Assembly (NCBI GenBank): GCA_943788055.1
Contig: CALSOU010000009.1
Coordinates: 62,001-126,000 of the forward strand
Length of the DNA stretch: 64,000 nt
Source: an uncultured Saprospiraceae bacterium
GTDB taxonomy: Bacteria; Bacteroidota; Bacteroidia; Chitinophagales; Saprospiraceae
Direction: 5' to 3'
Shown here: one piece after another, positions 8,604-16,725 of the stretch
How the letters are laid out: each line of letters begins with the position of its first letter
Numbering within the stretch: position 1 is the stretch's first letter
Translations under genes and position numbers: made by a program
Notes under the pieces: generated by a model
Database searches by the model: none
Told to the model about the DNA's origin: nothing
Seen by the model: only the letters and a program-made list of their open reading frames with translations

Positions 8604-9717
8604 TAATCTTTGATTTTTTTACAAATATTTTTCCCCTGTGGTATTCTTCTACAATTCTTTTAACAAGGGACAAGCCTAGTCCCCAGCCTCTAGTTTTGGT
8701 CGAATATCCAGGTTGAAACACTGTTTTAAATTTATTGGCAGGTATTCCTTTTCCTGTGTCAGAAATATCGATGTAGAGATAATTTCCCTCTTCATAGGCC
8801 TCTGCTCCGATAACACCAGTATTACCCATTGCGTCCAATGCATTCCGGATCAAATTCTCCAATACCCATTCAAATAAATGTACATTAATCGACCCGCACA
8901 CTGCTTGAGCATCCGAAGAAGGAAAATCAAATTCCATTCTCCTCGGTGCACGCTTCTCCATGTACTTTCGGATAGAAATCAAAACCTCATTGATATCTGT
9001 CTTTTGCAATTCAGGTTTCGAACCAATCTTTGAAAATCGATCTGCCACTAACTCAAGGCGACTTACGTCGTGCTCCAATTCTTGCACTATATCAAGTTGC
9101 TCTTGATTACTGTCGATCGTCAATTTCATCGTCTCTAGCCATGCCATGATTGCACTTATCGGCGTCCCCAACTGGTGAGCGGTCTCCTTTGCCATCCCTG
9201 CCCAAACTCTGTTCTGTTCAGCTTTCTTACTTCGCCCGAAGGCCATATATCCAAAAGTCACAAATGATATCACCATCAACATTTGGATGAATGGATAGTA
9301 CTGGATTAATCGATAAAGTTTAGTTCTTGTGTAATAAATCTTTTTCGCATACCCCTCTCCTTCGATAGGTTCAAAACCGTTAGCTAGAAGTCGATCTACC
9401 ACAGCTCGGAGATAATCTTGATTTTCATTGTTGCTTTCGCCAAAATTTGTCCCTTTCAGTTCGCCCATTTCATTCTCGATGATGGTCGGAATGGCATTGT
9501 TGAAAGTTATTTCTTGTTCGAGTTCGAAAGTAGCTTCAAGATTCTCATCCTCGTAAATATTCTTTAGTGCTATAGCATACAGCCTTGCGTTTTTATCTTC
9601 GTTCTTCGCTAGATTGGATGATAAGTAATATGAATACAAGAGGGTTACGATCACGATCAGTGCGCCTGCAACAGCAAGAATGATTTTCCAATATGATCTT
9701 TTTTCGTAAATATCCAC
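8560..9717 (-). CDS. Membrane sensor histidine kinase
   Basis: A 385-residue kinase. TM1 is about 12-32, followed by a periplasmic sensor region of about 105 residues, then TM2 about 140-160. The dimerisation/phosphoacceptor helix carries the H-box KETAHQLGTP with His 181. The ATPase domain has an N-box (ENLIRNALDAMG), G1 (DTGKGIP) and G2 (GWGLGLSLVKRI). No HAMP domain is evident between TM2 and the H-box. No response regulator is adjacent, so it is an orphan in this window. Its 3' end overlaps the TonB receptor gene by 44 bp, suggesting shared expression, perhaps sensing of the receptor ligand; that link is inference. Confidence 0.9.
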   Translation of the reverse strand: MDIYEKRSYWKIILAVAGALIVIVTLLYSYYLSSNLAKNEDKNARLYAIALKNIYEDENLEATFELEQEITFNNAIPTIIENEMGELKGTNFGESNNENQDYLRAVVDRLLANGFEPIEGEGYAKKIYYTRTKLYRLIQYYPFIQMLMVISFVTFGYMAFGRSKKAEQNRVWAGMAKETAHQLGTPISAIMAWLETMKLTIDSNQEQLDIVQELEHDVSRLELVADRFSKIGSKPELQKTDINEVLISIRKYMEKRAPRRMEFDFPSSDAQAVCGSINVHLFEWVLENLIRNALDAMGNTGVIGAEAYEEGNYLYIDISDTGKGIPANKFKTVFQPGYSTKTRGWGLGLSLVKRIVEEYHRGKIFVKKSKINEGTTFTIRLPKYS

Positions 9718-9750
9718 TGTTACTTCGTTCGTTCGAAATACATTATCAAA

Positions 9751-10788
9751 TTATTTGTTTCCTACAAAGATATCCACTCGATTTTGAGCATTCTCTCGTA
9801 TACTTACATAGTAGAGATTTATATCTCCACGGTGATAATTTTTTGTTGTCAAAAGCCATGAACCCTTGAACTTTGGTTTGTTTGTCCACAATATACTCTT
9901 GTGAATTTGGGCACCCACTAGTCCTTCGATGGGCTCCCCTTCAAAATCTCTTAGCACGGTACCAGGATTGGCCGCTGCAGGAACCCATTCTGTGTCTGTC
10001 GTCCAAGATAGAGGGTTCGTATTTAATATTCTGTAATTAACTTCTTTCTCAAGCTTTTTGGGCTTAAAGTCCTTCTTGTAAGTTCTCCACCCTACTAGGC
10101 AACCCACATCATTTGCTGTTTCACAAGGTTTCAAAGATTCATAACGATCGAGATCTACCGGAATTCCAATCAAATATGCTGCTACAAGCCTCAATTGTAG
10201 TGGTTTACCATCAAAAAACTCCTCAAGCAATCTCGAAGTGTGAGTTGTTCCTTGTGAATGAGAGGCAATAATTATTGGTCTTCCATTATTATAATGACTC
10301 ATGTAATATGCAAAAGACTCTTTCACGTCTTGGTAGGCAAGTTCGAAAGCTTTTTTAGCTGATAACGAATCTTTGTGCGTGTAAGCATTGATGTGTGCTT
10401 GTCTATACCTTGGGACAAAAACTCTTCCTGCTCCATTGAATGCGCTAGCTTGTAATTTGACTGCCAAATCGTCGACTTCTTCATTATGTTTTTGTAAATC
10501 GAGTGGAGCATTCCACCGATCATAATCTTTGTCTCCAAAATATAAAGTCGGATATACAAAAAAAACATCTGCTTTAGCAGTAGATTGCATGTCTTTCAAT
10601 CCTTCTGGGATCAGATCTGCATTGTCTTCCTTGGTCGGCAAAGCTGCCCAGTTCTTTTCGAGACTGTAATCAGGGGCTGATGTTGTTGTCTGATCAAAAT
10701 ACGTACCTCTAGGCATTGTCATACATGATGCAAGACATAAAGAAACAAAAAGAAACAACGAAATAGTTTTAACGTAAGGCAATGACAT
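9751..10788 (-). CDS. DUF3089 alpha/beta hydrolase lipoprotein
   Basis: A 345-residue lipoprotein: the signal segment ends in a lipobox, SLCLASC, with the modified Cys near residue 22. The body fits DUF3089: KADVFFVYPTLYFG near the N-terminus, FVPRYRQAHINAY, and a nucleophile elbow IIIASHSQGTTH that suits an alpha/beta hydrolase Ser. The C-terminal block includes LNTNPLSWTTD. Substrate is unknown. It lies 33 bp upstream of the sensor kinase on the same strand, so the three genes (hydrolase, kinase, receptor) could form one transcript. Confidence 0.8.
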   Translation of the reverse strand: MSLPYVKTISLFLFVSLCLASCMTMPRGTYFDQTTTSAPDYSLEKNWAALPTKEDNADLIPEGLKDMQSTAKADVFFVYPTLYFGDKDYDRWNAPLDLQKHNEEVDDLAVKLQASAFNGAGRVFVPRYRQAHINAYTHKDSLSAKKAFELAYQDVKESFAYYMSHYNNGRPIIIASHSQGTTHTSRLLEEFFDGKPLQLRLVAAYLIGIPVDLDRYESLKPCETANDVGCLVGWRTYKKDFKPKKLEKEVNYRILNTNPLSWTTDTEWVPAAANPGTVLRDFEGEPIEGLVGAQIHKSILWTNKPKFKGSWLLTTKNYHRGDINLYYVSIRENAQNRVDIFVGNK

Positions 10789-10997
10789 AGTCTACTAAGA
10801 TTATCGAAATATATCGCACAAATGTAATATGAATAATTCACACTTTTATGACCAGTCTATAAACGAAGCAGACAGTCTTGCTGGTATATATTTTCAGATC
10901 ATTCCAATAAAGAAGGAATGTCTTGCGTCTTCAGATATAAGACAGAAGTTTTGGAATTCTAAAGAAATCGAAAAACCGAAGGAAACCACATTGCACT

Positions 10998-11912
10998 CTA
11001 TAAAACGTCGAATCTAGGTGCAATATATTTCATACCCTCATCTAATTGGTCGTAAGATACTTGACTCAATGGCATCAATGGAAGCCTTACTTCCTTACTT
11101 CCAAAACCCAACAATTCGCATGCGGCCTTGATTCCAGCTGGATTTCCTTCATTGTAAATCCAATGATAAATTGAAAACAATTCATGTTGGTATTTCACTG
11201 CCTCTTTATAATTATCCTTTAAGGCAAGATCGATCATTTGTTTTGTTTCCGCAGGATATGCATTTCCTATTACTGAGATAAGGCCTTCAACACCGTTTGC
11301 CATCATTGCCAATGCCAATTCATCATCACCAGAGGCAACAAAGAAATCCTTTGGCTTATTTTTGGTGATATGAATCGTCTGAATTAGATCTCCAGCTGCC
11401 TCTTTTAATCCAATAAAAACATCTGAATCTTTTGCCAATCTAGTAGAAGTCTGCCATTCGAGATTGGAACGGGTTCGACCAGGTACATTATATATGATTA
11501 TTGGCAAAGGGCTTTCTTCTGCAATTGCCATAAAGTGCTGATACATTCCTTCCTGTGGAGGCTTAACATATGAGGGGGCAGAAATCATCAAGCTGTCAAG
11601 TCCTGTCAGATCAAACTCTGCAATTTTATCAATAACATCAGACGTATAAATATCACTCAAGTTTCCTGCAACTACCGGAACTCGCTTATCTACTTGCTCT
11701 ACAACAAATTTCAATATTTCTTTCTGCTCTTTCTCACTCAGAAGATTCCCTTCTCCTGTTGATCCTAATGCAACGATATAGTCTACTCCGTTGTCAATCT
11801 TGTGATGTAAAAGGCGTTCCAGATTATGAAAGTCAACCTTACCATTTTTAAAAGGAGTTGTTATAGCAACTCCAAGTCCAGTATATTTTTTATATGTTTC
11901 TTGACTTCGCAT
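10998..11912 (-). CDS. dapA: 4-hydroxy-tetrahydrodipicolinate synthase
   Basis: Condenses pyruvate with aspartate semialdehyde, the first committed step to diaminopimelate and lysine. At 304 residues it is slightly longer than the usual 290-295. The catalytic set is visible: the Schiff-base Lys170 in IGLKEAAGD, Tyr141 in IIIYNVPGRT, and GSTGEG at 50-55 for pyruvate binding. It is the last gene of a tight minus-strand cluster accA-DUF6913-dapA (gaps of 15 and 5 bp). Two short stem candidates lie just beyond its stop, around 10898-10945, without a convincing T-run. Confidence 0.96.
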   Translation of the reverse strand: MRSQETYKKYTGLGVAITTPFKNGKVDFHNLERLLHHKIDNGVDYIVALGSTGEGNLLSEKEQKEILKFVVEQVDKRVPVVAGNLSDIYTSDVIDKIAEFDLTGLDSLMISAPSYVKPPQEGMYQHFMAIAEESPLPIIIYNVPGRTRSNLEWQTSTRLAKDSDVFIGLKEAAGDLIQTIHITKNKPKDFFVASGDDELALAMMANGVEGLISVIGNAYPAETKQMIDLALKDNYKEAVKYQHELFSIYHWIYNEGNPAGIKAACELLGFGSKEVRLPLMPLSQVSYDQLDEGMKYIAPRFDVL

Positions 11913-11917
11913 TATTG

Positions 11918-12448
11918 TTAGATTGATAGTTTATCTAGAGTTTCTTGAATGTCTGAAAAAATCTTTTTGACGGTCGCATTTTCATCAAGGTCTATTAAGA
12001 GATCGTAAAATTCGACTACATCAGGAAGTAAACCAATCTTAAATTTTGCACTTGATACGGCATTTAGAAAATGTAGGTACCGTTTTTTCGCTGGATTTAT
12101 GGTAATCAAGATATCGTAAGGCTTATTCACAAACGCATCTATCTTATCCCCCTGCGGCACTTGAAACCAGTTTACATCTTTTCGACAGAATTTTCCAGCA
12201 TCATCAGTGTTTTCTTCAAACTCTTTGATATCAACAAAAGAAAAGGTCTCGACTGCTTTCCCATTCTTTGTCCATTTATCAATGTAAGCTTGAAGTTCTC
12301 TTGGGTTTGAAATTTGACTTTCGTTAAAAAGCAATCCAATAGATCTTACTTTATTTTGGTTCACGACCTCTTTTTTCGGATGACGTGAGCTCAAATTTGA
12401 CTTGAGTCTTAAACTGAACAATCTATCTTTAAGCCACTTCATTGCCAC
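11918..12448 (-). CDS. DUF6913-type protein upstream of dapA
   Basis: A 176-residue cytoplasmic protein that starts with a basic helix (MAMKWLKDRLFSLRLKSNL). Strand-rich stretches follow (VRSIGLLFNES, YDILITINPA, FKIGLLPDV), and the chain ends in an acidic helix. The pattern and its place directly before dapA match, as I recall, a family found at this position in many Bacteroidota (DUF6913). Function is unknown. It is separated from dapA by 5 bp and from accA by 15 bp, so it is surely co-transcribed with them. A role linked to lysine/cell-wall supply is only a guess from position. Confidence 0.6.
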   Translation of the reverse strand: MAMKWLKDRLFSLRLKSNLSSRHPKKEVVNQNKVRSIGLLFNESQISNPRELQAYIDKWTKNGKAVETFSFVDIKEFEENTDDAGKFCRKDVNWFQVPQGDKIDAFVNKPYDILITINPAKKRYLHFLNAVSSAKFKIGLLPDVVEFYDLLIDLDENATVKKIFSDIQETLDKLSI

Positions 12449-12463
12449 TTATTTCTGACCTCC

Positions 12464-13573
12464 TTACTTTTCTGCGGCATCACTTTTTTCAGTTGCTTTG
12501 CTTTTTGAAGTACTTGCTTTCTTAGTTTTACTTTCCTTTTTTGCTTTTGGCGCTTTTTTATCAGCTTTCTCTGCAGGACTATCGTTCTCCTCTTTCGAGT
12601 CAGGATTCTTCTCGTCCATAGTATGCACAGCTACTCGACCCATCTTACTGTACTTATCGATTCGCTGAGTTACTAATGTATCTTTATCTATGGCCATCAG
12701 GTCCTGAAGTTCCTTTTTAATGTGTAACCTTAGAATTCTGGCCATCTTTTCACGATCCGTATGTGCGCCACCTAGAGGTTCTTTCACTACATCGTCTACT
12801 AATCCAAAAGACATCATATCTTCTGGAGTTAATTTCAATGATTCTGCTGCTTTCTCTTTATAGTCCCATGATCTCCAAAGAATTGAAGAACAAGATTCAG
12901 GGGAGATCACAGAATACCAGGTGTTTTCCATCATGAATACTCGATCTCCTAGCCCAATTCCAAGTGCACCTCCGGACGCACCTTCTCCGATTACATAACA
13001 CAATATAGGAGTTCTCAACTGAGCCATTTCAAAAAGATTTCTTGCAATTGCTTCAGCTTGACCTCTCTCTTCGGCTTCGATTCCAGGATAAGCACCAGGT
13101 GTATCAATCAAACAGATTACGGGTAAACTAAATCGTTCAGCCAACTTCATAAGTCGAAGTGCTTTCCGATATCCTTCGGGGTTTGCCATTCCGAAATTGC
13201 GGAACTGTCGCATCTTTGTATTAACGCCTTTCTGATGACCCATGATCACACATGACTGGCCATTAATCTTACCTATTCCGCCAACAATAGCCTTATCATC
13301 TTTGAATGTCCGATCCCCATGTAATTCAACGAAGTTCTTACACATTTCATTTATATAATACAGTGTGTATGGTCGTTGTGGATGGCGAGATAGTTGTACT
13401 CGTTCCCATCTTGATAGGCTCTCAAATATCTCTTTGCGTTTGTTATTGATCTTCTTCTGCAGTTCATCAATCTTATCGCTTACATCTATATCACCCTCCG
13501 CCTCGATTTGCTGAAATTTCTCCAGTTGCTCGTGTAGGCTTTCCAGTGGCCTTTCGAATTCTAAAAAAACCAT
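12464..13573 (-). CDS. accA: Acetyl-CoA carboxylase carboxyltransferase subunit alpha
   Basis: Transfers the carboxyl group from carboxybiotin to acetyl-CoA, together with AccD, in fatty acid synthesis. The N-terminal helical region ([17 protein letters not shown]) and the crotonase-like core ([63 protein letters not shown]) are complete. A canonical protein ends near residue 318; here about 50 further residues follow that are rich in Lys, Ala, Ser and Glu ([19 protein letters not shown]). Such tails are low complexity and probably disordered. The gene leads the accA-DUF6913-dapA cluster. A -7 box candidate lies about 155 bp upstream. Confidence 0.96.
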   Translation of the reverse strand: MVFLEFERPLESLHEQLEKFQQIEAEGDIDVSDKIDELQKKINNKRKEIFESLSRWERVQLSRHPQRPYTLYYINEMCKNFVELHGDRTFKDDKAIVGGIGKINGQSCVIMGHQKGVNTKMRQFRNFGMANPEGYRKALRLMKLAERFSLPVICLIDTPGAYPGIEAEERGQAEAIARNLFEMAQLRTPILCYVIGEGASGGALGIGLGDRVFMMENTWYSVISPESCSSILWRSWDYKEKAAESLKLTPEDMMSFGLVDDVVKEPLGGAHTDREKMARILRLHIKKELQDLMAIDKDTLVTQRIDKYSKMGRVAVHTMDEKNPDSKEENDSPAEKADKKAPKAKKESKTKKASTSKSKATEKSDAAEK

Positions 13574-13726
13574 AATTTGTTAATCGTTTTTAGCAAAAAC
13601 TTTAATAAATAAGGTACCCTAGTTGATAGATCGACTATCTATTTCATTTCAAAAAGACTGTAAACGAAATCCAACAAATCGATTTTTCTAACTTAAAAGC
13701 GCCCGATTACTTTGCTCGTGGGATGG

Positions 13727-13734
13727 CAAAAATA
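13727..13734 (-). promoter_or_regulatory. -7 box candidate for the accA cluster
   Basis: TATTTTTG reads on the minus strand and fits TAnnTTTG, followed by CC as is common in Bacteroidota. No clear -33 TTTG at the expected distance. The leader to accA would be about 150 nt. Confidence 0.35.
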
Positions 13735-13742
13735 GACTTTTT

Positions 13743-14504
13743 TTAGATACTGCCTTGGATTTCTCTAGCTCTTTGAAAATAGCTAGAGCTAGTTGGGATT
13801 CTCTTTAATAAAGCTTTCGCTTGATCTACTTCACCTCGTTTGAGGTGGCTCAAGCCTTCATACCAATTAGCAGTTGCATTCATATGAGGATACTTCTCCC
13901 TTAAAAAATCAAAATATACATTCGACTCTTCGTAAGACTCAGTTTCGGCGAATGATATTGCCTGTGCAAGCAAGATCTGACTTTGCACTGCTGGATCATA
14001 CTCTGTACTTATTGTATCTAAAAGCTGCAGAACCAGATCAAATTTATTGTCAGCAAAGGCCTCAAAACCCTTTTGGTTGTATTCCTTTAAAGCTCCGGGA
14101 CCTTTTGTTTTTAGCATCATTGCTGGAACAGAAAATTCACTTGCATAAATCTCTTCAGGAGTTAATGGTTTTTCAAAAAACTTACCGAAATAGAGAAAAG
14201 CAAATACCAAGGCTAACACAAGAATCACAAATAGAAATATTCTAGCGGGACGCTTTATTTTGGAAGCATTTGAAACATCCGTTTGAGTCTTACCCTCTCT
14301 GAATTCTGTGTGAATAGCTTCTAGACTCGTATGTGTATTTGGTTTGTTTTCTCTGTCGTCGAGATGCTGTTGCTTGCCTACATACTCTTGATATGCACTC
14401 TCAATTTTTGAATTCTCAGCCATTTCAGTTTCAAAAGCAAGGCACTCCTTCTCTGACATAGATCCTTCTAGGTATTTCGCAAACTTCTTGTATTCTTCTT
14501 CCAT
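13743..14504 (-). CDS. Membrane-anchored TPR protein with anti-sigma-like N-terminus
   Basis: A 253-residue protein. The first 45 residues (FAKYLEGSMSEKECLAFETE) resemble the short helical start of Bacteroidota anti-sigma-type and gliding-associated TPR proteins. One membrane segment lies at about 87-107 (IFLFVILVLALVFAFLYFG). The C-terminal part holds TPR-like helix pairs (FAESESYEES-type repeats, NWYEGLSHLKRGEVDQAKALL). It would place the TPR domain in the periplasm. It has no adjacent sigma factor, so I do not call it an anti-sigma factor. The gene is flanked by intergenic regions of about 170 and 240 bp. Confidence 0.6.
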   Translation of the reverse strand: MEEEYKKFAKYLEGSMSEKECLAFETEMAENSKIESAYQEYVGKQQHLDDRENKPNTHTSLEAIHTEFREGKTQTDVSNASKIKRPARIFLFVILVLALVFAFLYFGKFFEKPLTPEEIYASEFSVPAMMLKTKGPGALKEYNQKGFEAFADNKFDLVLQLLDTISTEYDPAVQSQILLAQAISFAETESYEESNVYFDFLREKYPHMNATANWYEGLSHLKRGEVDQAKALLKRIPTSSSYFQRAREIQGSI

Positions 14505-14741
14505 CTTGATCCCTTTTAAAGTGATTCCCGAGATTCATTATTTTATCGATAGTACTTGATTTTCTTCCTCAAGTATAAAATTCTCCAAGTTTTTTCTTGA
14601 TTACTCGACAATTCTATATATTATAAAAACTTTGAAAACATGTCAATCTTTCATTTAAAACATTGTATTGCATTTTCAATCATCGAATGAAATAACTAAA
14701 TACTGGATTTCTCCAACTGAGTTGGAATAAACTTTTTGTCG

Positions 14742-15299
14742 TTACTTCTTCCATTTAATATTACATCCCATACTAGGATACTGATCTGCACTAACTGTTT
14801 CACCCGATAAAACTGTATCTATTGCTGCTCTGAGATCCTCTCCAGTTACTGGAACATCCATTCCAGGTCTACTAGCATCCAATCGTCCACGATAAGCTAG
14901 ATTATTATTCTGATCAAAAAGATAAAAATCCGGTGTACAAGCTGCATCATACTCCTTTGCTATGTCTTGAGATTCATCGTAGCAATAAGGAAAAGTAAAG
15001 TTAAGTACTTTGCTGACAATCGCCATCTTATCAGGACTATCTTCCTCATAATTTTCAACATCATTGCTGCTAATTGCAACAAATCCAATACCTTGCTTTT
15101 GGTAGTCGTTGGCTAGTCTCACAATTTCTTGAAAAACGTGTATAACATATGGACAGTGATTACAAATAAACATTACAATAGTACCATTCTCACCTTTCAC
15201 ATCATGAAAGTTGACGTTTTTATCCATATTCACTGCAGGCAAATCAAAATCTGGTGCATTGATGCCTAAATCAAGCATATTACTCGGTGTTAAAGCCAT
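14742..15299 (-). CDS. Thioredoxin-family redoxin
   Basis: A 185-residue cytoplasmic AhpC/TSA-like thioredoxin-fold protein. The domain opens with GINAPDFDLPAV, and the redox site lies in MFICNHCPYVIHV, a CxxC pair (Cys-Asn-His-Cys). The later block CTPDFYLFDQNNNLAYRGRLD is characteristic of a widespread subfamily annotated as thioredoxin family protein. It probably reduces peroxides or protein thiols; the electron donor is unknown. No signal peptide is present. It stands 72 bp upstream of the M15 peptidase stop, on the same strand. Confidence 0.8.
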   Translation of the reverse strand: MALTPSNMLDLGINAPDFDLPAVNMDKNVNFHDVKGENGTIVMFICNHCPYVIHVFQEIVRLANDYQKQGIGFVAISSNDVENYEEDSPDKMAIVSKVLNFTFPYCYDESQDIAKEYDAACTPDFYLFDQNNNLAYRGRLDASRPGMDVPVTGEDLRAAIDTVLSGETVSADQYPSMGCNIKWKK

Positions 15300-15371
15300 A
15301 ATTATTCTTTACATCTATGATTAATTCCAAAAATATATTTTTCAACAACACTGATTTCTTCAGCTGTTTCA

Positions 15372-16004
15372 CTACCAGTCAAATCCACTAATCATTCTAT
15401 CATTTAGTTCTTTAGCGCGCTCGAGAAAGATCTTCGCACTTGGAATATAAGACCAATGCCATTTTTCTTCATAGTAACCAGTTGGTCTTTCTGCCCCTTT
15501 AGCAGTGTATGGTTGACAAAATCCGTGCGTCCCTGCATTCTTTTGTAACCATTCGTATTCTTTTAAACCTTCTCCCTTTTCAAAATAACTATTTTCAAAA
15601 GCATTTAAATCAATATCAGTACCCCAGTGATGTCTTGAAGTCCCAGGCATTGAAGAATACTCTAGAATTTTTTTCGCTCGTACTAGCGGATCAGGAATCC
15701 ATTCGGGCAAAGCACGACCCTCAACTTTAGTCTGTCCATTCCACTTTCTTTCCCAAATTCCTTTCTGATAATCAAAATTACGTGTGGCAGAAATTATTTT
15801 CAATTCGACTCCGTCGCTTTCGGCAGCATTCCACATATTTTGAAAAGCCTCATAAGCATTACGATACATCAATCTGTCATCTCGATCAGCATATTTGGAA
15901 TCAATGATTACAAAGTCAGCATGTTTGGAAGGATCAAATTGACCCATAACTTCTTTTATAGTGATTTGTGCCATTTTCTTTGATTTTGGACTTATACTTT
16001 GCAC
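15372..16004 (-). CDS. M15-family D-Ala-D-Ala carboxypeptidase, catalytic part
   Basis: The zinc peptidase core of the VanY/DdcB type that trims the stem peptide of peptidoglycan. Metal ligands are seen in SRHHWGTDIDLN (His and Asp) and EKWHWSYIP (His). Also conserved are ATRNFDYQKGIWERKWNG and FCQPYTAKG. The 210-residue frame opens only at a GTG (16004) or at ATG 15974 and has no export signal, whereas family members in Bacteroidota are lipoproteins. A lipoprotein leader lies just upstream in a different frame (16018-16164); joining the two needs removal of one base and would give about 263 residues, the expected size. See the finding on this frameshift. Confidence 0.85.
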   Translation of the reverse strand: MQSISPKSKKMAQITIKEVMGQFDPSKHADFVIIDSKYADRDDRLMYRNAYEAFQNMWNAAESDGVELKIISATRNFDYQKGIWERKWNGQTKVEGRALPEWIPDPLVRAKKILEYSSMPGTSRHHWGTDIDLNAFENSYFEKGEGLKEYEWLQKNAGTHGFCQPYTAKGAERPTGYYEEKWHWSYIPSAKIFLERAKELNDRMISGFDW

Positions 16005-16017
16005 ATCCGTTTTCTTA

Positions 16018-16164
16018 TCAATAGGTGATCCTACTTTCTGATGCCGATTTTACATTTGTTTCCGAACCTGAGATCTTATTCTCATAATTCAGTGGATGAG
16101 AATCATTGGATTTACATCCAAAAACTATAAAAACAAAAAGCAAGCTTACTAAGCTATATTTCAT
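16018..16164 (-). CDS. Lipoprotein leader ORF, probably the detached N-terminus of the M15 peptidase
   Basis: A 48-codon ORF starting at ATG 16164 with a clear lipoprotein signal (MKYSLVSLLFVFIVFGC, Cys17) followed by a Ser/Asn-rich linker and a TGA at 16018. The stop is 14 bp before the GTG of the M15 frame. The downstream frame is open from about 16050, so the two frames overlap by about 35 bp, as expected for a single-base indel in one gene. Alternatively it is a separate tiny lipoprotein, which I think less likely. Confidence 0.55.
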   Translation of the reverse strand: MKYSLVSLLFVFIVFGCKSNDSHPLNYENKISGSETNVKSASESRITY

Positions 16165-16208
16165 GAAGGAGTATTTGAAGTAACTTTACTAGCAAGTCCG
16201 AAAAGCTT

Positions 16209-16535
16209 TTAGTCCTGGATAACCTCGACTAATTTTTCAGGTATCATTGATTTCCACTGATCTGATCCCTCTTGTATCATTTCATAGACTCTATATGGAT
16301 AAATATGAAGAAGATCTGCATTATAACCTTCGATTTCTTCTATCTGACGAGAATAGATCTTGTCATACGCAGACATGGTTTTGGCTATAGTACCAGCTAA
16401 CGCACCAACTTGAAAGAAATTTCTTGCTACTTCTTGTCCAGCCAGGATTTCTGCAAAGGTCCCATAAATTCGGGGATTAAGATTAATCTCAAGTGCTTTC
16501 TGTTCCGTCTTTTTTATATGCGGATCTATGTTCAT
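16209..16535 (-). CDS. Short protein matching the N-terminus of a larger Bacteroidota family
   Basis: A 108-residue protein. Residues 1-65 (LNPRIYGTFAEILAGQEVA, then GTIAKTMSAYDKIYS) closely recall the start of a conserved Bacteroidota protein of roughly 480 residues that databases often mislabel as a TonB-dependent receptor or nucleotidyltransferase. The remaining 40 residues do not match what I remember of that family. The frame ends normally at 16209 and the next 45 bp lead into another gene, so no continuation is present here. It may be a truncated paralogue or a stand-alone N-domain. Function is unknown. Confidence 0.5.
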   Translation of the reverse strand: MNIDPHIKKTEQKALEINLNPRIYGTFAEILAGQEVARNFFQVGALAGTIAKTMSAYDKIYSRQIEEIEGYNADLLHIYPYRVYEMIQEGSDQWKSMIPEKLVEVIQD

Positions 16536-16725
16536 AAATCGTGTATCTTTTTTTATGCACCATCTAAAATGTTGATAGATCTATGACAATCATTATCATA
16601 TGTAAGCGTTACTATGGGCTAAGCTTACTATGCTTTCGGCAGCAATGAAGTGAGTAGCAAAATGTTCTTCTCAATATATCTATTAGACTTTGAGCTTGAC
16701 CTACTGAATGCGTATCTTTCAATTA

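Noticed and set aside
10829-11017. 62-codon plus-strand ORF between the DUF3089 gene and dapA
   Set aside because: Overlaps the dapA 3' end by 20 bp, has no recognisable feature or promoter, and is the length expected by chance in AT-rich spacer.
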